From Mesaphorura yosii (taxonomy: Eukaryota > Arthropoda > Collembola > Poduromorpha > Tullbergiidae): a stretch of 64,000 nt of DNA. The notes below the pieces were generated by a model. That model saw only the letters and a program-made list of their open reading frames with translations, searched no databases and had not been told where the DNA came from. Location of the stretch: the NCBI GenBank assembly GCA_009869945.1, contig WIXG01000332.1, positions 22,381-86,380 of the forward strand, given 5' to 3'. Below are positions 13,001-23,600 of the stretch, in pieces (position 1 is the first letter of the stretch; each line of letters starts with the position of its first letter). Both the position numbers and the translations under genes were made by a program.

Positions 13001-16000
13001 TCATGACGCCGGGCAGTGAAAACGGTAAAAAGAACGTGCGAGGCTGACTCCCAAAAGCATTCTGCAATGCACTCATCACGAAAAATGACATGCTTAAACC
13101 ACTCTGTTTGCAATTTCTATAAAATCTGAAGAAACGTGTCGATTTTTTGCGGTTTATCGAGTTTAAGTTGTTTGAGTTGTCGATAATTTGGTGCCTGCAA
13201 CCATTTTATGACGCTGCGGCTGCGCTTTTGAAACTCCGTTTCGTGCTTTGCTTTGCTTTACTCCGCATAAAAAGTCAATTTAGGAGTTGGATCCTGCTCA
13301 AGTGAAAGTTTTAAATTGCTGTTTTTGTGACCGGCTCACTGCTTCAGTCAATACACAATTTACGCAAATGCATGCGCCACTTGTCGAATCACTTCAAATT
13401 TCGAGGCGAGATGATATAAAAACAGGCATTCTGCGGAAAAATGCAAACGAGAGTTGTTGATAGCGAATGTCTGCGTTTTATTACCACTTAAATTAATTTT
13501 ATGTCTGGTACGGGATTTCAGACGGCAGCGAGCCCGATTTTGGGCATCCTGAATGTAAATTCAACGACGTCCATTTTCATGCATATGATAATAATTTCTA
13601 AGCAAATGCACCAAATGTCGATAGAATAACGGCTCATGGAAGCAACTCTTGAACAAGAAATGATAGAGTTGTACCTTTTGACGACAGTTCCCAGCAGAGT
13701 TTCCAGATCGCAATTAAATTTGATAAATTACTTCTATTTTAAACACGCGAAACTTTTGCTTCTATCCGATGCACTTTGTTTCTGTTATTCACTGATCTCT
13801 GAAGTCTCACTTTTACGCGCCCGAAGAAAAAGTCACTTCTAACTCTGCGCGTTACGCGTTTATTTGATTTAAGTTCCTCTCTGCTGTCAAAAATTCGGGA
13901 ACGGTTTCTCACTTGTAATATGCGCACAGGTGACAGGACTGGTGGTTTGCTTTTTTGACAACTTGATTGCCAAAAGCCAAAACCAACAATCAAATGTTCC
14001 CACAGTTTACTTTGTCTGATGTTATGCAACTGAGGAAATACAAACACGACACAACCTAATTATGGACCGATGAATACGGCGTAAGATTACCTTCGAACAC
14101 AATCTACGATCAGGGATGATTGTTACTTGAGTCTGCAGTTAACACAGTGTCATGTGCGCTCAATTGGAGAGTGAGGACGATGAGAACGGTGATAGCTTCA
14201 TGATGGCTCGTCAGAGACCACAATTTGACTGACTCGAAGGTGGAAAAGCGTTCGCATGGTGGTGGCGAGATGAGACGACGATGGGCTTAACGAGGATGAG
14301 ATGGGAAAGGGTTCATTGTTGGAGTATTCTCAAGTTTGTTCTGCTGTTGCTTTGGTTCACAGCAGCAGCGAGCAAGTTAATATCGCAGCCAGCAGAGTAG
14401 ATGGTTTTTCGTCAGGTAGAAGAAACGTACAGAGCAAAACGGAAATCGCGTACCTTTACTGTGCTTAAACCTTCAGCGTACTGACGAATTTCGCTTCGTG
14501 AAGTTTAAAATAAGGAAAATGAACAGCGAGACCATATACTACTGTTTATCTGTTTATTTTGACGTGCCTCAGACCAAAAACCGGAAGCCTGAGCTGAGCT
14601 GAGCTAGGAAATGGAGTTAGTGAACACAAAATGTGGCCATTGCCAATTACCACACGGTGAATGCACTGCACTTTGTATTGTTACCACATAGCCAACTGGA
14701 TTCAGAGCATCTCATGATTCTCTTCAAGAACCTGCTCAATTTCCAGTCAGTCAAAATGCAATGCTGTGTTGTAAAACGCAGAACTCTGGATTCATCATTC
14801 ATGTGAGATTCGTGTAAAATTCGAATCGAACAAGAACTCACGAACAGGAGCAGTGACACCAGAAAAATACGTAAAATCCCAAGCCCAATCCGCACGCAAC
14901 GCGGCGGCTACAATTAAGATGCACTTCCTTTTCTATCCCACTTTGGCATGTTCAGCGCATTTCATCGATGGTGTGTAATTCGATGCAATTACGCGTGTTG
15001 CCGTGTTCCGTTTGCGCGTAAACTTAGGCTGTGCCACATCACGCCAACTCGGCTCGTTGACGATCCTGACAACGCAAATGCTGATGAGTGACACCAGTTC
15101 ATAGCGCACTGCATCGGGTTTGTTTCCGTGCGCTCCGTGGCTGTGCACGACTCCCCCACTCGCGACACCCGATTCACCTGCCTGCTTGCCTGTTGAGTTG
15201 GTCCTGTAATTTGTATTTCGGGTCACGCAATTCATGTTCCGAGGAAGTTTTATGCGTACAGTGTACTGCTTTTGTTTTCATTCATCGCATTAATGCAGTA
15301 AGGAGCATGACTTCAGTTTCAGTTTGTTTCTCTCCGTGCCAGGAAAGATGTTCATTTTTACTCCCCAAAGCACGCATCGCATGAGACCATATTGCATTTA
15401 TGACCAGCAAGATTTCAAGTATTCAAGGGATTCAGCCTTTTAACGTGAAGCACAGTATTTGAGCACTCGACTCCTGGTTATTGTACTGTAATTGCTTTGC
15501 TTGGCTACGGTCATCATCATTATTGCCAGAATCTATTTACTGGTGGCGTTCTGCTTCTGCGCGTCTGGGTCTACAGTGCATCATCTCTTTTTCCTCCATG
15601 CTTCAATTATTATGATAATAATAGAACGAACCATGATGAGCGCTATAACTGAACTGAACATTGAACATCACTTTCCACCGCCGCGCCACCGTGCCATTAT
15701 CCTTAATGCATTACGTGTTACGTATTACACAAAAAATTGAGCAGTGCAGGCAATCAAAGAACGAACGGACTATCAACTGGCCATTTTGATGGTCAGGTGG
15801 AGAATGAGTTGCTTACTTCCGGTGGAAGTCAACTCAGGCAAGCGCAAGCGGCTGGGCACAAACCCAGGCTGAAGGCAGGGATGAAGGGAAAATTTAATGA
15901 GCGTATCGGCTGAACCTTTCCTGAATGAATTTTCAATACCTTAACTGCTTGCTGCAACAAAAGGGGAATGAAAACGGGTAACATGCTGGAAATGATATGG

Positions 16001-16353
16001 AATATGTATCCTGACGGTTGGGGAATGTGTGTACAGTACTACTGTTGAAAACTAAGCTCTTGCTCACGCAGGTAAGCTGATTGCAGATTACAGTAGAATC
16101 AACAATTTACGATTGCCCACCCGATTCGATGATGTATCCCCAAACAAAGATCTGTTCTTCTCTCACTTGTTGTTTCACTCAGCTATCCTTGGAAGAGAAC
16201 TGTAAGTGCGGAAGACCATGTGCTTCATGATTTCAACCTACGAAAAAGAATTGACCGGAGTCGACTGCTATCGAATCCGAATAAATTAACTAATCTAATA
16301 AGTTTGAGAGTGATTTGCTGGAGTTGAGTAGTTGGAAAATACCATTTTACAAG
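10025..16353. other. Intergenic region between the harmonin-like and FASTKD genes
   Basis: These 6.3 kb separate two divergently transcribed genes and should hold both promoters and any untranslated first exons. I found no open frame with recognisable protein features. Short palindromic runs such as the repeated TACGCG around 11497-11513 and a GAGCT repeat near 14591-14606 are present but unremarkable. No tRNA-like cloverleaf was noticed. Confidence 0.5.
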
Positions 16354-18722
16354 ATGGCAACGTGGGTTTTAAAAACAATTGTGGGGTGCCCTCGCCTTCG
16401 AATTTGTTTGACGCCAAGCCAGTGTAAACATTTCAAACTCAAACGCACTCTTGTCTTCTCCCAGTTTACAAGAACCTTTTCAGTTAGTCCGGAAGCAGCA
16501 CTGGGCAACAGTACCTTCGAAGAAACTCGTCAAGTGGAGAGCGAGAATCTGCACATTCATAATCAATTCAAAATCTGGCCTGAGTACAAACCGACGATGT
16601 ACGATCCTTCAAAGTGGAGCACGCCAGATTCCTGGAGTTCTAGTCCGTAAGGAAGATTGCAAATCCTGAAATTCTAAACTGGCATTAGAACTTATCTTTG
16701 TCTTTATTTCGTTAGACTAATCACGCAACAAGTTAAAGAAATCGTCACACAGACGCCTGAAAGAATGGCTCTGATGGATCCATCGCTCGATGCATTACGT
16801 CGGACAGTTCTGGATGAAATCGGATCAATGAACGACGAGGAATTCTTCCAATTGCTGTACGGCTTGAGCTTGCTACGTTCAGAAAAAACCTCTCATCCTG
16901 AGTACAAACTGTTCTGGACGGCATTGGACGCTGAATGCTGTAAACGAATACCGACGTGGGACATGGAAACCCTCTTCATAGCTGACGACCTTCTTTATCT
17001 CCTCTCCTTTGTACGTTCCACTGAGTTTCACTACCAGCTTACCAAGAAAGTGTGCAGGAGGATGGAGAAGGGAAGGAGGGAGCACTTTGTGCGTTCAATG
17101 TTCATCCTCAACATATCGCGGGCACTGCCCGTGTTCATGAGCCCTTACGAACTGGAGTTCATATTTAAGAAGCTGATTGACGGCTTAACGGCAGAAGAGA
17201 TCGCGATTGTGTGCATCGCATTCTTCAAGACCGAGGCAAAAGTCCAAGGTGTGGAGCTAATTGAGAAAATTGTCGACAAAACTATCGCCAAGTCGGATTC
17301 ATTGCACACGATTTTCGTCGGTGGTGTCGCAAAATTTTTACGTTTTACTGGAAAGATTGAGCTGTCTGTGCCCATTTACAAGTTCCAAGAAGCGTTCTTA
17401 CCCCAAATTCCTCGAGTGGACCTGTCAGCCGCCTTACATTTGGCCATCGCTGGAAGCACGTCAACAACGATGCACAAGAAAATGATTACGACGGTTACAG
17501 ACAAGATTGAGAGTCATCTGGAGAGGACAAGACTGAAGGAAATCGAAAGACTCCTCCTCGCTCTGACGATGTTCGACATTGATGCCCAGTCGTTTTATGG
17601 CAAAGTAGCCAATGAGATTCAGGAAGAAAGACGGGCCGTGGAAGTCATGCAGTACGGGAGGAGCTTACCCCCAATTTTATACTACCTTTCTTTACGAGGA
17701 ATTTACATTTACGATCTGCTGGACAGAATTCTTCAGAAAGATTTCTTGGTTAAATATTACGGTAATCATTCCTTCTTCAAAAATCTTTCGTTCATTGATG
17801 TACTCATTGATAACTCACTGTGTTCATTATTGATAAGTCTGGTAACTTTTCTAGGCAAAAATATGGCCAAATATCAGAGAGAAATAGCAAGCTTAGACTT
17901 TTCCATTGGTCTCAATTGTCCGGATTACAAAGGAGCACGCCTGCCCGACAAAATAAGAAAAACGATCACAAAAGTAAGTTAAATATTTTGCCAGCCAGTA
18001 AATGACACAGTTGCTTATCTAATCAACGTTCCATTTGTTCTACCTGTAACAGTACAACCTCTTTTACGCAAATCCACTAAACACAGAGAAAATCACTGGA
18101 CACATGGGATTCCTCAGGCAGGTTGTGAAAACGTCGTCCGGAATTCTAGGAGGAGATAAATTTATGTACTGGTGCAATATTCTTCCACAATGGCACACAG
18201 CAGGTTTGACATTTCTCTTGATTAGCCAGAGATTTCACGAACTCTTACTAAAATTTGCCTTACTAATTTTTCCAGAACTTGTATTCTGTTTGGATGAGAA
18301 TAATTTCCCTGTCGAGATCCCAACAACGTTTCGAGTAATTCCTGACTATGAAGTTAAATGGATTCCCCAAGAAATGTCCAACATGGCTGTCCATGCCCTG
18401 TTTGTTTGCAATCGCGGTAGCTGTGTTCACAATACGACCCAACTCCTCGGCCAAAAATTGGAGCAGGTGAAGCAGTTGACAAAAATGGGTTACAAAGTGC
18501 ATACGGCAAGTGACACAAGTGGAGTCTTAACCATTACTCTTATGACATTTGATCTGGATTTTAAAATACAATCTCTTGTTGCAGATCGCTGCTCTAGAAT
18601 GGCAGGCGTACGAGCACGAACCAGAGAAACAGAAGGAACTTCTGATAGAGAAAGTATTTAATCACATTTTAAATCCAACGCTTCTTGAAAATATTGGCGT
18701 CAAGATTCGGTCGCAGATATGA
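16354..18722 (+). CDS. FAST kinase domain / RAP domain mitochondrial RNA-regulatory protein
   Basis: Exons: 16354-16646, 16716-17973, 18053-18203, 18276-18505 and 18585-18722, about 689 residues. The start at 16354 gives a basic N-terminus rich in Arg, Lys, Ser and Thr and poor in acidic residues, as for a mitochondrial presequence; an in-frame upstream ATG at 16315 is less suitable. The middle is all-helical repeat-like sequence (for example EEFFQLLYGLSLL, RTRLKEIERLLLALTMFD), as in FAST_1/FAST_2 regions. The C-terminus has the RAP pattern: VCFLD-like strand (LVFCLDENNFP), then GYKVHT joined to IAALEWQAYE, which aligns with the family pattern GYRVVxIPxxEW. Family members bind and process mitochondrial mRNAs. 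Domain order and length fit FASTKD proteins; which FASTKD paralogue it is cannot be settled by eye. It is convergent with the ODAD4-like gene. Confidence 0.85.
18506..18584 (+). other. Probable GC-AG intron in the FASTKD gene
   Basis: The exon ends after the codon ACG at 18503-18505 and the intron begins GCAAGT, which matches the strong donor consensus typical of GC-AG introns. The acceptor is TTGTTGCAG ending at 18584. This choice is phase 0 on both sides and gives uninterrupted RAP-domain spacing. The GT donors nearby (GTGCAT after 18496, GTGACA at 18510) are weaker, and the first would delete three residues from the domain core while the second would break the frame. Confidence 0.7.
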
Positions 18723-18754
18723 AGAGATAATTTACGTTTTGTACTATCGCATGC

Positions 18755-18760
18755 TTTAAT
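18755..18760 (-). terminator. Candidate ATTAAA polyadenylation signal of the ODAD4-like gene
   Basis: Read on the minus strand, this is ATTAAA, the commonest variant signal, about 57 bp after the stop codon at 18817-18819. It lies between the FASTKD stop and the FASTKD polyadenylation signal, so the two mature 3' UTRs should overlap. Confidence 0.5.
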
Positions 18761-18781
18761 ACTGTGTTAGAAAGACTGACT

Positions 18782-18787
18782 AATAAA
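18782..18787 (+). terminator. Polyadenylation signal AATAAA of the FASTKD gene
   Basis: A canonical AATAAA lies 60 bp after the FASTKD stop codon. Cleavage is expected about 10-30 bp further on, close to the convergent ODAD4-like stop at 18817. Confidence 0.7.
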
Positions 18788-18816
18788 TTATAATTGTGGC
18801 GTATCAATACCAACAA

Positions 18817-20625
18817 TCAGCGTGCTATTTTGCTAATTGACGATGACTTTGTTTCCTTCGACTCTGAAATGAAAAAGTGCAATCAGAAAATCAGAACAAG
18901 GTTTAGCGAAGATGCATTCATGCTCTCAAGCACGGGAGAAACTAACTTGTAGCCTGGGCACTTGAAGTCGAAGTCGATGGAGCTTTTCTTGCATACATCG
19001 GATTCTGTTGTCTCCAAAACTTTTCTCGGATTTGCAGGTAGTTGAGTGCTTCATTCGCGTTGAATCTGAGTTCGTGAGCCGTGTCCTGGTCTTTCTGAAT
19101 CTCCGATCTTTTCAGGAACTTGGTCAAGTAATTCTTATCTGAATATATCTGCCCGAGCACTTCACGAGCAATCCAATTTGACTGGATCCTCGATTCTGTC
19201 TTCAATTTGTCGCCAAGCAGTACTTTCAGCTCTTCCTCGTGAGTCTCCATTTCTACGGGATTATTGCGAAGAGGTTTTATTTTGTCAATCACCGGGAAAA
19301 TGTCCTCCAAGTTGCCGATTTTCGCTTTGGAATTGTCTACAAGAATGAAGGAACGCTGTTAAGCTTGCCATCGACAAATTTGTGAATAAAGTCTTCGCTC
19401 TACTTACTTCCAATTGCTCGTTTAATTGCGTCCTGACACTTTTGAACTCCGATGCGAAATTCTTCCATGTCACGCCTGAGCCGAAGACCGCGATGGTAGG
19501 CGATCAGGGCCTGCTCAAATCTCCCGAGACTGTACAGGGACTCGGCGTACTGAAGCAAACCCGTCACGAATGTCCGCTCATCGTTGTCGAAAGACATCTC
19601 TGCGTCTCTCAGCGCCAGCGTTGCATTGCCCAGCTTCAGATAACACTGGCTTCGGGCAACAAGAGCGCCACGGTGGTTTGGGTGCAGCTCCAACGCCTGT
19701 TGACGAAGCAAATCAGAATCACAGTTAAAATGCGTACGAATTATTGAATGAGCGCAAGTCATCAGTCATGCACGTTATTTTGTCTGTCGATTGCTCCCGA
19801 AACCAAGACCTTATTCAGAGTTTCAATGGCTTCACTCGTCTTCTTGTTCCTAATTTGCAGAATTGCTTCCTGCATCAACATTTCTGTAAGAAAATCTTCA
19901 CTGTTCATGAGTTCGATGGAGATGCACAGCTTCCGCTCTCGCTTTTTCTTGGCCTTGAGGGACAGTTTAATGTCTCTCGACCCGAGAGTCACGGCTGCTG
20001 CCCGATCCTTGTCTGTGTACTCCTCCTCACGTCGTTTCTTCCTTCGGCCAAACAATTTCTTCAGGTTGAGCTTCTTTGATGATTTTGACTTCTCCTCCTT
20101 CGCGTCCTGTGACGCAAGAGACATTTTCCGAATCTCTTGAAACAAGTTCCCGCTCGGAGACGAGCGCCTTCTACTCAGAATAGGCGCTGATGTACCGCCA
20201 GCGACGGCGATTGCAGGCGTTGGCTGAGTGCCGCCGGCAGTGACTGGCGTGTCACTGCTTCCAGGTTTAGTGGTACCTTCGTCACCGTCTATGACAAACG
20301 AATTCAAGGCAGGAAGTGTAGGTTAATATTTTGGACGACGTCAAGTGACAAATGGCAGACGAAGCATGGCAAGTTGGCTTCAAATTACTCAAATCGTAAA
20401 ACTTTTATTACTCGTATCGCGTGCTTTACCTTTCTGAGCCTCCATTTGCACTTGAGGGCTGAACTCGACTTTCTTGTGTGGGGCGATGGTTACTGCTGCA
20501 GTTACGACTTGTTCTAATGGTCCATTATTACCACCGTCCAGCTCGTCTTGGTCGTCGTCGTCGAAGATGGTGTACTTCCGTACTGCCGTCGTTGACGGGA
20601 ATTGCACTTGATTTGACATGGTCAA
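18817..20625 (-). CDS. ODAD4: Outer dynein arm docking complex subunit 4 (TTC25-like TPR protein)
   Basis: Exons in transcript order: 20625-20430, 20288-19810, 19696-19408, 19336-18947 and 18863-18817, about 466 residues with continuous phases. The N-terminal 160 residues hold an acidic stretch (FDDDDQDELD) and then a highly basic one (KKLFGRRKKRREEE). TPR helices follow: AIETLNKALELHPNHRGAL, ARSQCYLKLGN and AESLYSLGRFEQALIAYHRG. Family-specific landmarks are EEFRIGVQKCQDAI, VLGQIYSDKNYLTKFL and FWRQQNPMYAR; human TTC25 has LGxLYxDKxYLxxLL and FWRQQKPIYAR in the same order. The protein docks outer dynein arms on ciliary doublet microtubules. It stops soon after the FWRQQ motif, so the C-terminal TPR block of the longer (about 670-residue) vertebrate protein is missing. 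Uncertain points: the weak donor GTCTTG at 19809, and the last small exon; without it the frame ends at TAG 18942-18944. Confidence 0.87.
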
Positions 20626-23600
20626 TAAAATAATTTCTTCGGGCCGAGAAATGTCAGCACAAATAAATTGGTTTCTCTATAGACACAATTCCCTATGCTC
20701 TATATTCGGATACAAAGCCTGCAATTTCCGATAATGTAAATCGAGTCGGACTTTCTCCTTTGTAATTTGGTACTCCTGCTGCTCGTTTCCGTGTCAGGCT
20801 GTCAGCGAATGCGAATGTACAGGAATTTATAAATTGTTTTCTTTTGGTATGTTGCTGTCCGGTCGCTTTATTTCGTATTATTGCTTTTATCTCCGTTGAT
20901 CTCTAAATGGATTTTGTCACTTGCCAACTTCACGAGGCCCGACTCTTCCCTTCTAGGAATACAGCTACGCTAAATTAAAATGAAGACGACGAGAGGCGTG
21001 AGCGGAGCGACAGCGAAAAAGAAATCAAAGCAAATGGACGGCGGAATTTACATTTGTTTGACTGTTTGACATGAGACATCGATAATTTTGTTTCGATCGA
21101 CCTCGGCGAGTGTGCTTTGCCTTTTGGGATACTGCTGTTATCAACTCAAGAACACCTGCGCACGGAGCCACCACATTCGCACTGCTGTCGGACTCTCGTG
21201 CTCAGGGCATGGGGAATATTCGTGTAGTGCTAATTATCATGCTATTTTGACCGAAATTGAATGGACGCTAAACATGCTCACACTTCTTTTCACAAGCTTT
21301 CATTTCCTATTAGCACACTATAATTAGCAATTGATCCAACAAATTTATTGTCTGCAAAGTCAGAAAACCCGTCGGAAAATTGCATTGCTTTTCCGCTTTG
21401 GACGCAGTCCAGTCTAGTGTCTAGGTCTGGCTTATTCGCAGTCGCTGTCAGTGAGCGTCGACGCATCGAGTGAATTCAGCGAATCGAGTCATGCACGTTA
21501 AATAACTGAATAGAGAAATGAATTGTACTCGAGAGTTTCATGGCCAATGCAGCAGCTCAATTTTGTGTTGCAACACACACGCCGGAAACCGCCAAACTCC
21601 ACAAATTCCCTCATTTTAATACTTAATCGTGGAAGGTGCGTTAACATATTTTATTCTGATGTTTTAGCGTCTTGAAGACGAGATTGGCGTCAGTCTCCGG
21701 AACATTTCAATAGGCCGAATCTTGACTTATTTGAGTGTCCAATATAAAACTTCGTTTCGCTGTTCGCCTTTCAGTTTTGAAACCGTCCACAGTCGCAAAT
21801 GATGATTATGATTATAGACTCGAACCAGTAAAATAATTGTCTTTTGCCAGACAACTTCGTCAGGCGAGACAACAGCAGCTTTGAGTGATCGCAATGAAAG
21901 CTTTAGCTTGAAACTTTCTACATTTCCTTACTAAAGCAGCAGTACAACAATGCATTATCAGTCTTTTTGAGGGAGCCAACGAAAGTTGTTGAAAACTTTT
22001 GGCATTATGCATTGTGCTTAAGCCGCCCTTGTCGTAAATTATAATTGAACCTTCCAAGTCTGGAAATGTGTAGTATACTAAAGTTATCGCGCAAGGCCAA
22101 GCCTAAGTTTCTATGTGGTTATTACCTTATTGAACCCAAGAATCGCTTTCCGGTAATGTCCTCCACGAAAATGCATGGTTCCCTCCTCAAAGTACGTGGA
22201 AAACGTCGACTTTGGAATGGGGCACTTTTTACGATTGCGATAATCTTTCAGGTGCATGACGATCTCGTTCTCACATCTCGCTTCACTGACTGGCTAAACT
22301 GCACTGAGCACTGATAAGCCTCCCGGGAAGCCAATGCACGCGCCTGGTTTGGATGGCAATACAGACGGGCAGGCGTCTATTTCTGGAGTGCACCGGCACG
22401 AAATGAGCAAAGACTCGTTCGTGTTGCCTCACCTTTATACTTTATACGCCCAATCTCAGTTTCACCATCTCCGTCCTAATCACAAAAATTGGATCAATTT
22501 AATATCCATTTACTTCTATATGACGGCGGAAAAGAAAAAAGCCAAACGGACCTTTTTGTTCTTCAGTACGGACGTTGCTAAAATAGGTTTAGGAAGCGCT
22601 CGTAACCGGCGAATGCGATTTCGGAGGCCAACTCCTGTTGACTTGACTGTGTGCGTTTACACATGATTTGGTACACAGTAAAAAGAGTTTTGGTAAAATA
22701 AATGATGATCAGTGAACATGCAACCGACTCATCACTCACATGAACGTGTCCAGTCTGTCTCCAACAGAAAAATCAGTCAAACCAGTCTTTTTGCTTGTAT
22801 AATTTTCACGTCCTTCCTTCCTTTGAGACAGTCCTGAAATAGATTACTTTTCTCCATTCTTGTAATGAAAACTCAATCAATGAGAACGGGAATGGCAACT
22901 ACAGCACCGATTTGCATTATGACATTTCATTATGTTCGGTAACCTCGAAGCTCGTGTCCATGTCTGTCACAGTCACGCGCAGTGGTGGCCATCGAGAGAG
23001 AAATTGGAGATGGGGTAGTCAGTCCCGTCGTCGCCATTTGGCTGCTATTTATAGCCATCTTGAGCCAATTCACACGAGATTCAATTCATAACCACGTGCA
23101 GTTCTTCGGGCCATATAATTTATGAATCTTGCCGGCTGGACACTAAATCAAATCAAATCATACGACAATTTCAGAACTCTTCGTTGCATGTACGAATGCA
23201 GACAGCGGGCGGTCATGCATTGGTTTCATGATTTTCATGTTCAGCTGTATTTGCGTATGCGATTGACCGGAGCCCGTGTGGCGGCCCACCGCGTCCCACG
23301 CCGTAAATGACATTGCATGTCGGGGAAATCGGACCTGTCGTTTGTTGTACGTTGACTGAGTTCGAGTGCGACTTAATAAAAGTGTACTTTGAATTTGCAA
23401 ATATGTCGAATCGTACTTGAATCTGGACTCTGCTCTGGAAAAATTCTTTGTCTCTTCGTCTTGTTCTCTTCCTGTTCTGCGTTTGCCGTGTTGACCGTGC
23501 CTTTCTCCCGCTTTACATTCGCAGCTCGCAGGTCGTACTATCTTGCAATGTGACGTTTTGGGAATCTTGAGTACAAATTGGTAACCGCACCCGGGAGAAG

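Noticed and set aside
18942-19310. Ending the ODAD4-like protein at TAG 18942-18944 without the last small exon
   Set aside because: Not excluded, but a GTTAGT donor overlaps this stop and a strong TTTTTCATTTCAG acceptor gives an in-phase terminal exon; the spliced form was preferred and the alternative is stated.
19382-20140. Plus-strand open frames of 111-130 codons opposite the ODAD4-like gene
   Set aside because: They are antisense shadows of GC-richer coding exons; the minus-strand reading carries the TPR motifs.
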